64,000 nucleotides of DNA. Source: an uncultured Clostridia bacterium. Its GTDB lineage: Bacteria; Bacillota; Clostridia; TANB77; CAG-508. The position numbers and the translations under genes were made by a program. Position 1 is the first letter of the stretch; each line of letters opens with the position of its first letter. Positions 18,992-27,757 of the stretch are shown piece after piece. Under the pieces are notes generated by a model, which saw only the letters and a list, made by a program, of their open reading frames with translations, had not been told where the DNA came from and did not search any database. The stretch is from assembly GCA_934177725.1 (NCBI GenBank), contig CAKPPO010000001.1:85898-149897 (forward strand), given 5' to 3'.

Positions 18992-20008
18992 ATGTCAATA
19001 TTAGTAACAGGTGGAGCAGGATATATAGGAAGTCACACAGTAGTAGAACTTTTAAATGAAGGAAAAGAAGTTATAATTATAGATAATTTTTCAAATAGCA
19101 AACCAAGTGTATTAGAAGCTATAAAAAAGATTACAAATAAAGATTTTAAATTTTATGAAGTAGATTATTTAGATAGAGAAGCTTTAAAAAAAGTATTTGA
19201 AGAAAATAAAGATATAGAAGCTGTAATGAATTTTGCTGGTTATAAAGCAGTAGGTGAATCTGTAAAGAAACCAATAGAATATTATACAAATAATATATCA
19301 GGAGCACTTGTATTATTACACACAATGAAGAAATATAACGTAAAGAAATTTGTATTTAGTTCTTCAGCAACAGTTTATGGAGAACCAGAAAAAATACCTC
19401 TTACAGAAGATTGTAAAATAGGTGGAACTACAAATCCATATGGGACAACAAAGCTATTTATAGAACAAATATTAAAGGATATATATGCTTCAGACAATTC
19501 ATGGGACATTGCAATATTAAGATATTTTAATCCGGTAGGAGCACATGAAAGTGGATTAATAGGAGAAGAGCCACAAGGAATACCAAATAATCTAATGCCT
19601 TATGTAGTTAGAGTAGCAGCAGGAATATTACCAGAACTATCAGTGTTTGGAAATGATTACAATACGCCAGATGGAACAGGAGTAAGAGATTATATACATG
19701 TTGTAGACTTAGCAAAAGGACATATAAAAGCTCTAGAAAAATTAGATAAAGAAAAACAAGGATTATTTATATATAATTTAGGAACAGGAATAGGCTATAG
19801 TGTATTAGATATGGTAAAGGCATTTGAAAAATCAACTGGTAAAAATGTAAAATATAAAATAGCTCCAAGAAGAGAAGGAGATATTGCAACATGTTATTCA
19901 AGTCCTAAAAAAGCTAAAGAAGAGTTAAATTGGGAAGCAAAAAGAAATTTAGAACAAATGTGTAAAGACTCATGGAACTATATAGAAAAACAAAATACAA
20001 ATAATTAA
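18992..20008 (+). CDS. galE: UDP-glucose 4-epimerase GalE
   Basis: A 338-residue extended SDR enzyme interconverting UDP-glucose and UDP-galactose. It shows TGGAGYIGSHTVVELL (NAD site), SSSATVYGEPE, the catalytic NPYGTTK tyrosine and lysine, RYFNPVGAHESG and GTGVRDYIHVVDLA. The length is normal. AAAAGGGG precedes the ATG. It supplies UDP-galactose, the substrate of the mutase encoded at the left window edge, so the two link galactofuranose-type glycan synthesis. Confidence 0.96.
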   Translation: MSILVTGGAGYIGSHTVVELLNEGKEVIIIDNFSNSKPSVLEAIKKITNKDFKFYEVDYLDREALKKVFEENKDIEAVMNFAGYKAVGESVKKPIEYYTNNISGALVLLHTMKKYNVKKFVFSSSATVYGEPEKIPLTEDCKIGGTTNPYGTTKLFIEQILKDIYASDNSWDIAILRYFNPVGAHESGLIGEEPQGIPNNLMPYVVRVAAGILPELSVFGNDYNTPDGTGVRDYIHVVDLAKGHIKALEKLDKEKQGLFIYNLGTGIGYSVLDMVKAFEKSTGKNVKYKIAPRREGDIATCYSSPKKAKEELNWEAKRNLEQMCKDSWNYIEKQNTNN

Positions 20009-20128
20009 AATTATGATAAACACAATAAAAAGTAACCATAATACTTATACAAATAAAATTAGTTTTCATAAAAAATAACCTAAAAAATATTTACAAAAAA
20101 TACAAGCTCGAAAACCATTGATATTAGG

Positions 20129-20158
20129 TTATCAACAGAGTTATCCACAATATCCACA
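20129..20158 (+). other. Cluster of three DnaA-box-like 9-mers
   Basis: TTATCAACA at 20129, TTATCCACA at 20141 (the DnaA consensus) and ATATCCACA at 20150 lie in tandem within 30 nt. They are followed by about 200 nt of AT-rich DNA with TGTAACA at 20234, 20264, 20330 and 20349 and AGTAACA at 20192. The stretch 20009-20360 has no gene. Function is not shown by sequence; titration of DnaA is one possibility. Confidence 0.4.
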
Positions 20159-20359
20159 TATATTATTTTCTGTAATTGTATTACAAAAATAAGTAACATA
20201 ATGCAAAATAAAGAAACAAAAATGAAATATTTATGTAACATTTATTGTAAAAATAACTATTTTTGTAACATAATTGTAATATAAAAACAAAAATACTAAA
20301 AATATGACAAAAAATATATTATGAAATATTGTAACATAGTAATATTTCTGTAACAGATT

Positions 20360-20410
20360 ATGAAACAAAAGGGACGTTTTATAATGTGTCATCTGTCCCT
20401 TTTGCTTCAT
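20360..20410. repeat. GGGAC-core palindrome D, between galE and the glyS leader
   Basis: Arms 20360-20375 and 20395-20410 (ATGAA(A)CAAAAGGGAC against its complement, one extra A) around a 19-nt loop. The GGGAC/GTCCC core sits at the inner end of the stem, as in the copy after plsY. It lies 350 nt after galE and just ahead of the glyS promoter, so it would insulate the T-box leader from read-through. Confidence 0.7.
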
Positions 20411-20436
20411 AGAATAAATAAAAATTATAAAAATTA

Positions 20437-20465
20437 TTGACTTTATTAAATCAAATTGTTAAAAT
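20437..20465 (+). promoter_or_regulatory. Putative promoter of the glyS T-box leader
   Basis: TTGACT at 20437-20442, a 17-nt spacer and TAAAAT at 20460-20465. The T-box leader begins shortly downstream. Confidence 0.6.
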
Positions 20466-20471
20466 AGATAA

Positions 20472-20686
20472 AGAAAATATTAGTGCGATGAAAAAGAAAA
20501 AACATTTTTAATATTTAAAGAGAGTTAACGTTTGGTGAAAGTTAATAATAAAGAAAATGTGGGGAGCTTTGGAGCATATTAAAATAAAGTGGATAAATAT
20601 AAAATATTTATCAATTAGGGTGGAACCGCGGAAATTAAACTTTCGTCCCTAGCTATTGCAAAAGCTAGGAATGAAAGTTTTTTATA
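20472..20686 (+). promoter_or_regulatory. T-box riboswitch of glyS
   Basis: The T-box sequence AGGGTGGAACCGCG at 20617-20630 pairs with the acceptor end of uncharged tRNA. Stem I lies at about 20517-20580 (AGAGAGTTAACG and GGTGAAAG elements). A terminator (arms 20637-20654 and 20663-20680, T run) follows, whose 5' side competes with the antiterminator. Transcription of glyS would rise when tRNA-Gly is uncharged. A GGA at 20571-20573 could be the specifier, but I could not place the specifier loop with certainty. Confidence 0.92.
20637..20684 (+). terminator. T-box attenuator hairpin
   Basis: An imperfect 18-bp stem (AAACTTTC and CCTAGCT with complements) and T run directly after the T-box sequence; the regulated terminator of the glyS leader. 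Confidence 0.85.
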
Positions 20687-20773
20687 TTCTAGGAAAGTTT
20701 GATAACTTTCTGTAGAATATAAATATGACAGAAATTAGATTTTGTTATATAAAAAATAAAGGAGGAAAATAAA

Positions 20774-22162
20774 ATGAGTGAATTAACAATGGACAAAATA
20801 GTAGCATTATGCAAAAACAGAGGGTTTGTATATCCTGGTTCAGAAATTTATGGAGGTTTAGCAAATTCTTGGGACTATGGTCCACTAGGTGCAGAACTTA
20901 AAAAAAATATTAAAGATGCGTGGTGGAAAAAATTTATAATTCAAAATAAACACAATGTAGGAATTGATGCAGCAATTATGATGAATCCACAAGTATGGGT
21001 TACAACAGGTCATGTTGGAGGATTTTCAGACCCACTAATAGATTGTAAAGCTTGCAAAACAAGACATAGAGCTGATAAATTAATAGAAGAATGGGGATTT
21101 GCACAAGGAAAAGATATCTCTGGACTTGATGGATGGACAAATGAACAATTAGTTGATTATATTAAAGAAAACAATATTCCATGCCCTAATTGTGGAAAAC
21201 AAGATTTTACAGATATAAGAAAATTCAATTTAATGTTTAAAACATTTATGGGAGTTACTGAAGATGCAAAATCTGAAGTGTATTTGAGACCAGAAACAGC
21301 TCAAGGTATGTTCGTAGACTTTAAAAATGTATTAAGAACAACAAGAAGAAGAATGCCAATGGGAATTGGACAAATGGGACGTTCTTTTAGAAACGAAATA
21401 ACACCAGGAAACTTTATATTCAGAACAAGAGAATTTGAACAAATGGAACTTGAATTTTTCTGCAAACCAGGAACAGATTTAGAATGGTATGAATATTGGA
21501 AAAACTTCTGCAAAAACTGGCTTGTAAGCTTAGGGATGAAAGAAGAAAACTTACGTATGAGAGAACACTCTAAAGAAGAATTATCATTCTATAGTAAAGG
21601 AACAACTGACATAGAATTCTTATTCCCATTTGGATGGGGAGAATTATGGGGAATAGCAGATAGAACAGATTATGACCTATCAAGACATATGGAAGCTTCT
21701 AAAGAAGATTTAACATATTTAGACCCAGAAACAAATGAAAGATATGTACCATATTGCGTAGAACCAGCAGTTGGTGTAGATAGAATATTCTTAGCAATGA
21801 TGTGTAACGCATATGAAGAGCAAGAAATATCAGAAGGAGATACAAGAACAGTACTTCACTTACATCCAGCGTTAGCACCATATAAAGTTGCAGTACTTCC
21901 ACTTTCTAAAAAATTAAGTGAAAAAGCAGACGAAGTGTATACAAAACTATCAAAGAAATTTATGTGCGATTATGACGAAGCAGGTTCAATAGGAAAACGT
22001 TATAGAAGAGAAGACGAAATAGGAACACCATATTGTGTAACAATAGATTTTGATACTCTAGAAGATGAATCTGTAACAATTCGTGATAGGGACACAATGG
22101 AACAAGTAAGAGTAAAAATAGATGAACTACCAACTTGGTTAGAAGGTAAAATGGAGTTTTAA
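20774..22162 (+). CDS. glyS: Glycyl-tRNA synthetase (dimeric, class II)
   Basis: A 462-residue alpha-2 type enzyme that charges tRNA-Gly. GFVYPGSEIYGGLANSWDYGPLG is the N-terminal family signature (split in domain 1). Two cysteine pairs (DCKACKTRHR and CPNCGK, residues 90-145) may bind zinc. Motif 2 is RSFRNEITPGNFIFRTREFEQ, motif 3 is EPAVGVDRIFLAMM, and the anticodon-binding domain fills the last 100 residues. AAGGAGG precedes the ATG. It is regulated by the T-box leader. The single-chain form replaces the glyQ/glyS pair of many bacteria. Confidence 0.97.
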   Translation: MSELTMDKIVALCKNRGFVYPGSEIYGGLANSWDYGPLGAELKKNIKDAWWKKFIIQNKHNVGIDAAIMMNPQVWVTTGHVGGFSDPLIDCKACKTRHRADKLIEEWGFAQGKDISGLDGWTNEQLVDYIKENNIPCPNCGKQDFTDIRKFNLMFKTFMGVTEDAKSEVYLRPETAQGMFVDFKNVLRTTRRRMPMGIGQMGRSFRNEITPGNFIFRTREFEQMELEFFCKPGTDLEWYEYWKNFCKNWLVSLGMKEENLRMREHSKEELSFYSKGTTDIEFLFPFGWGELWGIADRTDYDLSRHMEASKEDLTYLDPETNERYVPYCVEPAVGVDRIFLAMMCNAYEEQEISEGDTRTVLHLHPALAPYKVAVLPLSKKLSEKADEVYTKLSKKFMCDYDEAGSIGKRYRREDEIGTPYCVTIDFDTLEDESVTIRDRDTMEQVRVKIDELPTWLEGKMEF

Positions 22163-22176
22163 ATAATTTTATGAAC

Positions 22177-22207
22177 AAAGGGTAATTTCAATTTGAAATT
22201 ACCCTTT
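22177..22207. terminator. Terminator-like palindrome after glyS
   Basis: A 15-bp near-perfect palindrome (AAAGGGTAATTTCAA and its complement) shortly after the glyS stop. The T run is short, so termination strength is uncertain. Confidence 0.6.
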
Positions 22208-22331
22208 CGCTTTACTCTCCTAAACTATCAATTAAAAGATTTAAATGATAATTTTGGAGTTTTGACAAAGAATCATTGCTGGTTTTGTAAAATAAAGTAA
22301 ACAAAAACATTAAAAAAATTCCCAAAAACCC

Positions 22332-22360
22332 TTTACAATTAAGCAATTTATGTATATAAT
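22332..22360 (+). promoter_or_regulatory. Putative promoter of ppdK
   Basis: TTTACA at 22332-22337, a 17-nt spacer and a perfect TATAAT at 22355-22360. A second TTGACA at 22262 lacks a well-placed -10 box. The 22208-22331 stretch holds nothing else I can name. Confidence 0.55.
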
Positions 22361-22459
22361 AAGTTCGTTCTGGGGAAAGTATTCTAGGACAAACAGAAAG
22401 TAAAAGTTTTAACAAATTTTATATAGTTAAGACAGTATAGAAAACAAGGAGGTTTTTTT

Positions 22460-25096
22460 ATGAGTCAAAAGTATGTATATCTTTTTAGCGAAGGAAATGC
22501 AGACATGCGTGAACTTTTAGGAGGTAAAGGAGCTAACTTAGCTGAAATGACTAATTTAGGTTTACCAGTTCCTCAAGGTTTCACAATCACTACTGAAGCA
22601 TGTACAAAGTACTATGAAGATGGTAGAGAAATTAATGAAGAAATTCAAAAACAAATCAATGAGTACATTGGTAAAATGGAAGAAATTACAGGAAAGAAAT
22701 TTGGAGATAAAGAAAATCCATTATTAGTTTCTGTAAGATCAGGTGCTAGAGCATCAATGCCTGGTATGATGGATACAATTTTAAACTTAGGTTTAAACGA
22801 AGACGTTGTTAATGTAATAGCAGAAAAATCAAACAATCCACGTTGGGCATGGGATTGCTACCGTAGATTTATTCAAATGTATTCAGATGTTGTTATGGAA
22901 GTTGGTAAAAAATACTTTGAACAACTTATTGACGAAATGAAAGCTAAGAAAGGTGTTAAACAAGATATAGAACTTGATGCTAATGATTTAAAAGAATTAG
23001 CAAACCAATTCAAAGCAGAATATAAATCAAAAATAGGACAAGATTTCCCAAGTGATCCAAAAGAACAATTAATGGGAGCTGTAAAAGCTGTATTTAGATC
23101 ATGGGATAACCCACGTGCTAATGTTTATAGAAGAGATAACGATATTCCTTATTCTTGGGGAACAGCTGTTAACGTTCAATCTATGGCATTTGGTAATATG
23201 GGAGATGACTGTGGTACTGGTGTTGCATTTACTCGTGACCCAGCTACAGGAGAAAAAGGACTATTTGGAGAATTCTTAACAAATGCACAAGGTGAAGACG
23301 TTGTTGCTGGTGTTCGTACACCTATGAAAATTACAGAAATGGCTAACAAATTCCCAGAAGCATTCGAAGAATTCAAAAAAGTATGCCAAACACTTGAAAA
23401 TCACTATCGTGATATGCAAGATATGGAATTTACTGTTGAACATGGTAAATTATACATGTTACAAACAAGAAATGGTAAAAGAACAGCTCAAGCTGCTTTA
23501 AAAATAGCTTGTGATTTAGTTGACGAAGGAATGCGTACAGAACAAGAAGCTGTATTAATGATAGATCCTCGTAACTTAGATACATTATTACACCCACAAT
23601 TTGATACAAAAGCTTTAAAAGAAGCTCAAGTTGCTGGAAGAGGTTTAGGTGCTTCTCCTGGAGCTGCTTGTGGTAAAATAGTATTCACAGCTGAAGATGC
23701 TGAAGTTCAAGGTGTCGGTGGAAAAGGTGAAAAAGTTGTATTAGTAAGACTTGAAACATCACCAGAAGATATTACAGGTATGAAAGCTGCACAAGGTATC
23801 TTAACAGTACGTGGTGGTATGACATCACACGCTGCAGTTGTTGCTCGTGGTATGGGTACATGTTGCGTTTCAGGATGTGGAGACATTATAATGGATGAAG
23901 AAAATAAACAATTCACATTAGCTGGAAAAACATATCATGAAGGAGATGTAATCTCAATAGATGGAACAACAGGAAATATCTATGACGGAGCAATTCCAAC
24001 AGTTGATGCAACAATCGCTGGTGAATTTGGTCGTGTTATGGAATGGGCAGACAAATATAGAAAATTAGGTGTTAGAACTAACGCTGATACTCCAAGAGAT
24101 ACTAAAAAAGCTATCGAATTAGGAGCTGAAGGTATTGGATTATGTAGAACAGAGCATATGTTCTTTGAAGAAGAAAGAATCTTTGCTATTAGAAAAATGA
24201 TATTAGCTGAAACAGTTGAAGAAAGAGAAAAAGCATTAGCTTTATTAATTCCTTTCCAAAAAGGTGACTTCAAAGCTATGTACAAAGAATTAAAAGGATT
24301 ACCAATGACAGTACGTTATTTAGATCCACCTCTACATGAATTCTTACCAAAAGAAGAAGCTGATATTGCAGCATTAGCTAAAGATATGGGTGTTACTGTA
24401 GAACACTTAACTGCTAAATGTGCTGAATTACATGAATTTAACCCAATGATGGGTCACAGAGGATGCCGTTTAGCTGTAACTTATCCAGAAATAGCTAAAA
24501 TGCAAACTAGAGCATTAATGGAAGCTGCTATTGAAGTAAAAGCAGAAGATGGATACGATATAGTTCCTGAAATAATGATTCCATTAGTTGGAGAAGTAAA
24601 AGAATTAAAATTTGTTAAAGATATAGTTGTTGAAACAGCTGAATTAGTTAAGAAAGAAAAAGGTTCTGATATGGAATACCATATTGGTACAATGATTGAA
24701 ATACCAAGAGCAGCATTAACAGCTGATCAAATTGCTAAAGAAGCTGAATTCTTCTCATTTGGAACAAATGACTTAACACAAATGACATTTGGTTTCTCAA
24801 GAGATGATGCTGGTAAATTCTTAGGAGCTTACTATGCAAACAAAATTTATGAACAAGATCCATTTGCAAGACTTGATCAAACAGGTGTTGGACAATTGGT
24901 AAAAATGGCTGCTGAAAAAGGAAAATCAGTAAGACCAAATATTAAATTAGGAATTTGTGGAGAACATGGTGGAGATCCATCAAGTGTAGAATTCTGCCAT
25001 AATGTTGGATTAACATATGTATCATGCTCACCATTTAGAGTTCCAATCGCAAGATTAGCTGCTGCACAAGCTGCAATAAAAAATCCTAATAGATAG
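22460..25096 (+). CDS. ppdK: Pyruvate, phosphate dikinase
   Basis: An 878-residue enzyme that interconverts PEP, AMP and PPi with pyruvate, ATP and Pi; in clostridia it often serves PPi-dependent glycolysis. Domains in order: the ATP-grasp N-terminus (LLGGKGANLAEM, SVRSGARASMPGMMDT, FTRDPATGEKGLFGEFL), the swivelling phosphohistidine domain with GGMTSHAAVVARGMG, and the PEP/pyruvate barrel (GICGEHGGDPSSVEFC, GTNDLTQMTFGFSRDD). The length is standard. Codons favour GTT, GCT and ATT over the ATA/GTA of neighbours, consistent with high expression. It has its own promoter and terminator. Confidence 0.98.
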   Translation: MSQKYVYLFSEGNADMRELLGGKGANLAEMTNLGLPVPQGFTITTEACTKYYEDGREINEEIQKQINEYIGKMEEITGKKFGDKENPLLVSVRSGARASMPGMMDTILNLGLNEDVVNVIAEKSNNPRWAWDCYRRFIQMYSDVVMEVGKKYFEQLIDEMKAKKGVKQDIELDANDLKELANQFKAEYKSKIGQDFPSDPKEQLMGAVKAVFRSWDNPRANVYRRDNDIPYSWGTAVNVQSMAFGNMGDDCGTGVAFTRDPATGEKGLFGEFLTNAQGEDVVAGVRTPMKITEMANKFPEAFEEFKKVCQTLENHYRDMQDMEFTVEHGKLYMLQTRNGKRTAQAALKIACDLVDEGMRTEQEAVLMIDPRNLDTLLHPQFDTKALKEAQVAGRGLGASPGAACGKIVFTAEDAEVQGVGGKGEKVVLVRLETSPEDITGMKAAQGILTVRGGMTSHAAVVARGMGTCCVSGCGDIIMDEENKQFTLAGKTYHEGDVISIDGTTGNIYDGAIPTVDATIAGEFGRVMEWADKYRKLGVRTNADTPRDTKKAIELGAEGIGLCRTEHMFFEEERIFAIRKMILAETVEEREKALALLIPFQKGDFKAMYKELKGLPMTVRYLDPPLHEFLPKEEADIAALAKDMGVTVEHLTAKCAELHEFNPMMGHRGCRLAVTYPEIAKMQTRALMEAAIEVKAEDGYDIVPEIMIPLVGEVKELKFVKDIVVETAELVKKEKGSDMEYHIGTMIEIPRAALTADQIAKEAEFFSFGTNDLTQMTFGFSRDDAGKFLGAYYANKIYEQDPFARLDQTGVGQLVKMAAEKGKSVRPNIKLGICGEHGGDPSSVEFCHNVGLTYVSCSPFRVPIARLAAAQAAIKNPNR

Positions 25097-25111
25097 GAAT
25101 TAAATAGAAAT

Positions 25112-25147
25112 AAAAATCGCTTACTTTAAAGTAGGCGATTTTTTTGT
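25112..25147 (+). terminator. Terminator after ppdK
   Basis: AATCGCTTAC (25115-25124) pairs with GTAGGCGATT (25131-25140) with one G-T pair, followed by a T run. Confidence 0.85.
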
Positions 25148-25185
25148 TACTTTAAATTTTTAAGACCGTCTCTAAAATTCAATTC

Positions 25186-25213
25186 TTGACAAAAGAGAGA
25201 AATGTTATATAAT
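25186..25213 (+). promoter_or_regulatory. Putative promoter of the DUF5662 gene
   Basis: TTGACA at 25186-25191, a 16-nt spacer and TATAAT at 25208-25213, 30 nt ahead of the start. Confidence 0.6.
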
Positions 25214-25242
25214 AAAAAGGCAATAGATAAGGGGAGATAGAA

Positions 25243-25815
25243 GTGATATTAATAAATGCAGTAAAACATTTTGGAACAATAACAAAACATAAATGGATAG
25301 TATTTAAACTATGTTGTAAGGCAGGAGAACCATGGAGAGGATTTATGCATGATTGGTCAAAATATAGTCCAACAGAATTTTGGGAGTCAGCCAAATATTA
25401 CACAGGTAAATTTAGCCCGATACATGCATGTAGAAAAATAAATGGATATTCAGAAGCATGGCTTCATCATAAAGGTAGAAATAAACATCATCACGAATAC
25501 TGGTATGACTATGCAACTGAAGAAAAGACTCCGGTAATGCCATATAAATATGCAGTAGAAATGATATGTGATAACCTAGCAGCAGGAAAAGTTTACAATG
25601 GAAAGAAATGGACCAATAGTACACAATTAGAATATTGGACAAAAGTAGAAAGTAAAAAGAGAGTAAATCCAAAAATAAATAAATTTGCAAAAACAATATT
25701 TAAACAAGTCAGTGAACAAGGAATAAATCCAGTTATAAAAAAGAAAAACTTAAAAAAAGTTTATAATGAAATTATATTTAGCAAGGAAAAGGAAACTGAA
25801 CAAAAATTGAATTAG
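25243..25815 (+). CDS. DUF5662 family protein
   Basis: A 190-residue soluble protein, recognised from its histidine-rich core: GFMHDWSKYSPTEFWESAKYY (about residues 27-47), then EAWLHHKGRNKHHHEYWYDY (about 71-90) and PYKYAVEMICDNLAAGKVY. The spaced histidines and aspartates suggest a metal site similar in layout to HD-like proteins, but no activity is known to me. It starts at GTG 25243 behind AAGGGGAG. It is monocistronic, with its own promoter and a long hairpin after it. Confidence 0.75.
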   Translation: MILINAVKHFGTITKHKWIVFKLCCKAGEPWRGFMHDWSKYSPTEFWESAKYYTGKFSPIHACRKINGYSEAWLHHKGRNKHHHEYWYDYATEEKTPVMPYKYAVEMICDNLAAGKVYNGKKWTNSTQLEYWTKVESKKRVNPKINKFAKTIFKQVSEQGINPVIKKKNLKKVYNEIIFSKEKETEQKLN

Positions 25816-25821
25816 AAGAAC

Positions 25822-25873
25822 AAGTAAATATGAAGTAAATATTATTAATATTACTTTATATTTACTTTTTTTC
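25822..25873. terminator. Terminator after the DUF5662 gene
   Basis: A long imperfect stem of about 20 bp (AGTAAATATGAAGTAAATATT against its near complement) with a 4-nt loop region and a T run. Confidence 0.75.
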
Positions 25874-26018
25874 TTTTATGTTAGTTAATATTAATTTAAG
25901 AAGATATTAAATACTAAAAATGTAATATAATTGTAATGTAAAAGTAAATAAATAGTAACACACTTTTTAGATGTTTAGTGCTATAATAATAAAGCAATTT
26001 AATTAAAAGGGTGAAAAA

Positions 26019-26846
26019 ATGAACGAAGAAAAAGACTCAAAAATTAAGGATGTAGAATTAAATAATGAAGAATCTATAAAAATGGCTAGAAAAGAGGAAT
26101 TTGATAATATTTTATCTAAAATAAAGAAAATGTCAGATGCAGTAGAATTACATGAAAATGTAAAAAAAGCTGTTTCAGAAGATGAAGTTGATAATAATTA
26201 CCTAAAATATATTGAAAACTCTTTAGAAGATAAGCTTTTTTGTGATGCAAAATTTGATAAAATAAGATCAAAAATTCTATTAGAAGTAGTATGCCCAGAT
26301 TTAGTAAAATTTGAAAATTTTGAAGTTGAAAAATTAGAAATTACTACTATTGGTTCTCACCTTGAAGAAATCGATAATTATATAGATAAAATTTGTACAT
26401 ATGATAATAAATTTGTATGTTTATTTGGGATAAACGAAAATAACCCCGAAAAAGTTATAAAATATGAACCAAGAAAATTTAGCAGACAAGATATGGTAGA
26501 AGCTATTTGTAGTAAATTAGAAGATGGAAATATAGCTCAAATGGAACAATATGATGAATATTATGTAGTAACAGACAAAACAGGTCTAAAAGTATTTTCA
26601 GAAAGAAAAATAGTATCTTTAGTCAAAATAGAAGAGACCGTTTTTGATAAAATTAAAGGAAAATTATCTTCTCTATTTTCAAATATGTTTTCTAAAAAGA
26701 AATGTATGCCAAACATAAAATTAGTATATGATACTAATCCAAATAGATTTGAGACTTTTGAACATACAAGCAAAATTGATGCTAAGAGTAGAATGAAAGT
26801 ACTATTACAAAAAGAAAGAGAGATTACAAGAAATACTAATTCTTAA
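26019..26846 (+). CDS. Hypothetical charged cytoplasmic protein
   Basis: A 275-residue protein I do not recognise. The first 90 residues are highly charged and probably helical (KMARKEEFDNILSKIKKM). A middle region has KICTYDNKFVCLFGINE. A short amphipathic stretch near residues 212-230 (KIKGKLSSLFSNMFSKKK) could touch membranes. No signal peptide or clear membrane helix is seen. An AAAAGGGTG binding site and a TATAAT about 35 nt upstream support it as a real gene. It is alone between two terminators. Confidence 0.65.
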   Translation: MNEEKDSKIKDVELNNEESIKMARKEEFDNILSKIKKMSDAVELHENVKKAVSEDEVDNNYLKYIENSLEDKLFCDAKFDKIRSKILLEVVCPDLVKFENFEVEKLEITTIGSHLEEIDNYIDKICTYDNKFVCLFGINENNPEKVIKYEPRKFSRQDMVEAICSKLEDGNIAQMEQYDEYYVVTDKTGLKVFSERKIVSLVKIEETVFDKIKGKLSSLFSNMFSKKKCMPNIKLVYDTNPNRFETFEHTSKIDAKSRMKVLLQKEREITRNTNS

Positions 26847-26883
26847 TAAAGGAAAAGCATTGTGAACAATAAATATAAAAAAT

Positions 26884-26932
26884 AAAAATTACTAGTGGTT
26901 TGTATATAAAATGAGCTACTAGTAATTTTTAT
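26884..26932. terminator. Terminator after the hypothetical gene at 26019
   Basis: A 13-bp perfect inverted repeat (AAAAATTACTAGT, 26884-26896, and its complement at 26918-26930) with a 21-nt loop. Confidence 0.75.
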
Positions 26933-26942
26933 AATTAAAATA

Positions 26943-26971
26943 TTTACTATTTCTCTTAGTTGTTATATAAT
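26943..26971 (+). promoter_or_regulatory. Putative promoter of the SCIFF gene
   Basis: TTTACT at 26943-26948, a 17-nt spacer and TATAAT at 26966-26971; a monocistronic unit with its own terminator. Confidence 0.5.
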
Positions 26972-27021
26972 ATATATGTTACTATAAATAGTATTTTGTT
27001 TCTAAAAAAGGAGAAGAAAGC

Positions 27022-27177
27022 ATGGAAACGAAAAAAAGAATTAGGACATTAACAACCAGAAATCTCAAAGAATCCATGAAAAAAGGTGGATGTGGCGAAT
27101 GCCAAACTTCTTGCCAATCTGCATGTAAGACCTCATGTACAGTCGGAAATCAGACATGCGAGCAGGCTAGAAAATAG
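27022..27177 (+). CDS. scfA: SCIFF family six-cysteine ranthipeptide precursor
   Basis: A 51-residue peptide. After a basic leader (METKKRIRTLTTRNLKESMK) comes a core with six cysteines at residues 24, 27, 31, 35, 39 and 46 (CGECQTSCQSACKTSC, then TVGNQTCE). This matches the SCIFF (six cysteines in forty-five residues) precursor found in nearly all Clostridia. A radical SAM/SPASM maturase known for the family makes Cys-to-Thr thioether links in it. AAGGAGAAG precedes the ATG. The maturase gene is usually next door, but here the neighbours are unrelated and a terminator follows at once. The physiological role of the product is not settled. Confidence 0.93.
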   Translation: METKKRIRTLTTRNLKESMKKGGCGECQTSCQSACKTSCTVGNQTCEQARK

Positions 27178-27183
27178 AAACAA

Positions 27184-27217
27184 AGAAAAAAGTCGTATAA
27201 GTTACGACTTTTTTTGT
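27184..27217 (+). terminator. Terminator after the SCIFF gene
   Basis: AAAAGTCGTA paired with TACGACTTTT across a short loop, followed by a T run, 7 nt after the SCIFF stop. Confidence 0.88.
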
Positions 27218-27225
27218 CTAAGAGT

Positions 27226-27266
27226 AAAATAAAACTGCAAGAAAATATTCTTGCAGTTTTATTTTA
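27226..27266. terminator. Terminator of the 68-residue minus-strand gene
   Basis: A 15-bp perfect stem (AATAAAACTGCAAGA, 27228-27242, and its complement at 27249-27263). With A and T runs on both sides it serves the convergent minus-strand gene and backs up the SCIFF terminator. It overlaps the last codons of that gene by about 3 nt. Confidence 0.8.
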
Positions 27267-27470
27267 TTCTGGAAATTTAATTGAATTACCATGATAATTA
27301 TAGTTAATAGAGATATTTCCTAAAAAATTAGTATATGCTGTATTTTCAGCATCTTCTGGAAAAATTACAGTTAAATTCCCATTGCCGTCAGTAGAAATAG
27401 TGAGCTCTGGATGCTCTTCTACAAATTCAAAAAGTGATGGCGGCTTTATTTTCACAGCCTTTAATTTCAT
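27264..27470 (-). CDS. Hypothetical 68-residue protein
   Basis: A small acidic protein (MKLKAVKIKPPSLFEFVEEH at the start, ending in YHGNSIKFPE). It is supported by AAAAAAGGGGGAT upstream of its ATG and a strong terminator at its end. There are no cysteines, membrane helix or recognised motif. It is convergent with the SCIFF gene and divergent from rpmF. No function is proposed. Confidence 0.6.
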   Translation of the reverse strand: MKLKAVKIKPPSLFEFVEEHPELTISTDGNGNLTVIFPEDAENTAYTNFLGNISINYNYHGNSIKFPE

Positions 27471-27655
27471 ATAGTAAATCCCCCTTTTTTGAATTAATAC
27501 GATTGTAACAAAGATAATATATCACAATATTAATATAAGAAACAATATTTTGTCGAAAAAAGTAGAAAAAATATTGAATTTTTTTAAATTATTTTATTGT
27601 AAATATACTAATAGAAAAAATAATCCATTTTAATCAAAAAAATTTTGACTATGTA

Positions 27656-27684
27656 TTGACAAAACCTAAAAAAATTAGTATAAT
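27656..27684 (+). promoter_or_regulatory. Consensus promoter of rpmF
   Basis: TTGACA at 27656-27661, exactly 17 nt, then TATAAT at 27679-27684; a perfect sigma-A promoter, fitting a ribosomal protein gene. Confidence 0.8.
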
Positions 27685-27757
27685 TTTATGGTACTTGAAA
27701 AAGAGAAAACTATGTAAAATAGATACATAAAGATAAATTTGCGAGGGGGGAATAAAA

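Noticed and set aside
20100..20360. Replication origin
   Set aside because: Only three DnaA-like boxes and no dnaA, dnaN or other origin genes nearby; recorded as a box cluster only.
22262..22293. TTGACA upstream of ppdK as its main promoter
   Set aside because: No -10 box at 16-18 nt; the TTTACA/TATAAT pair at 22332-22360 fits better.
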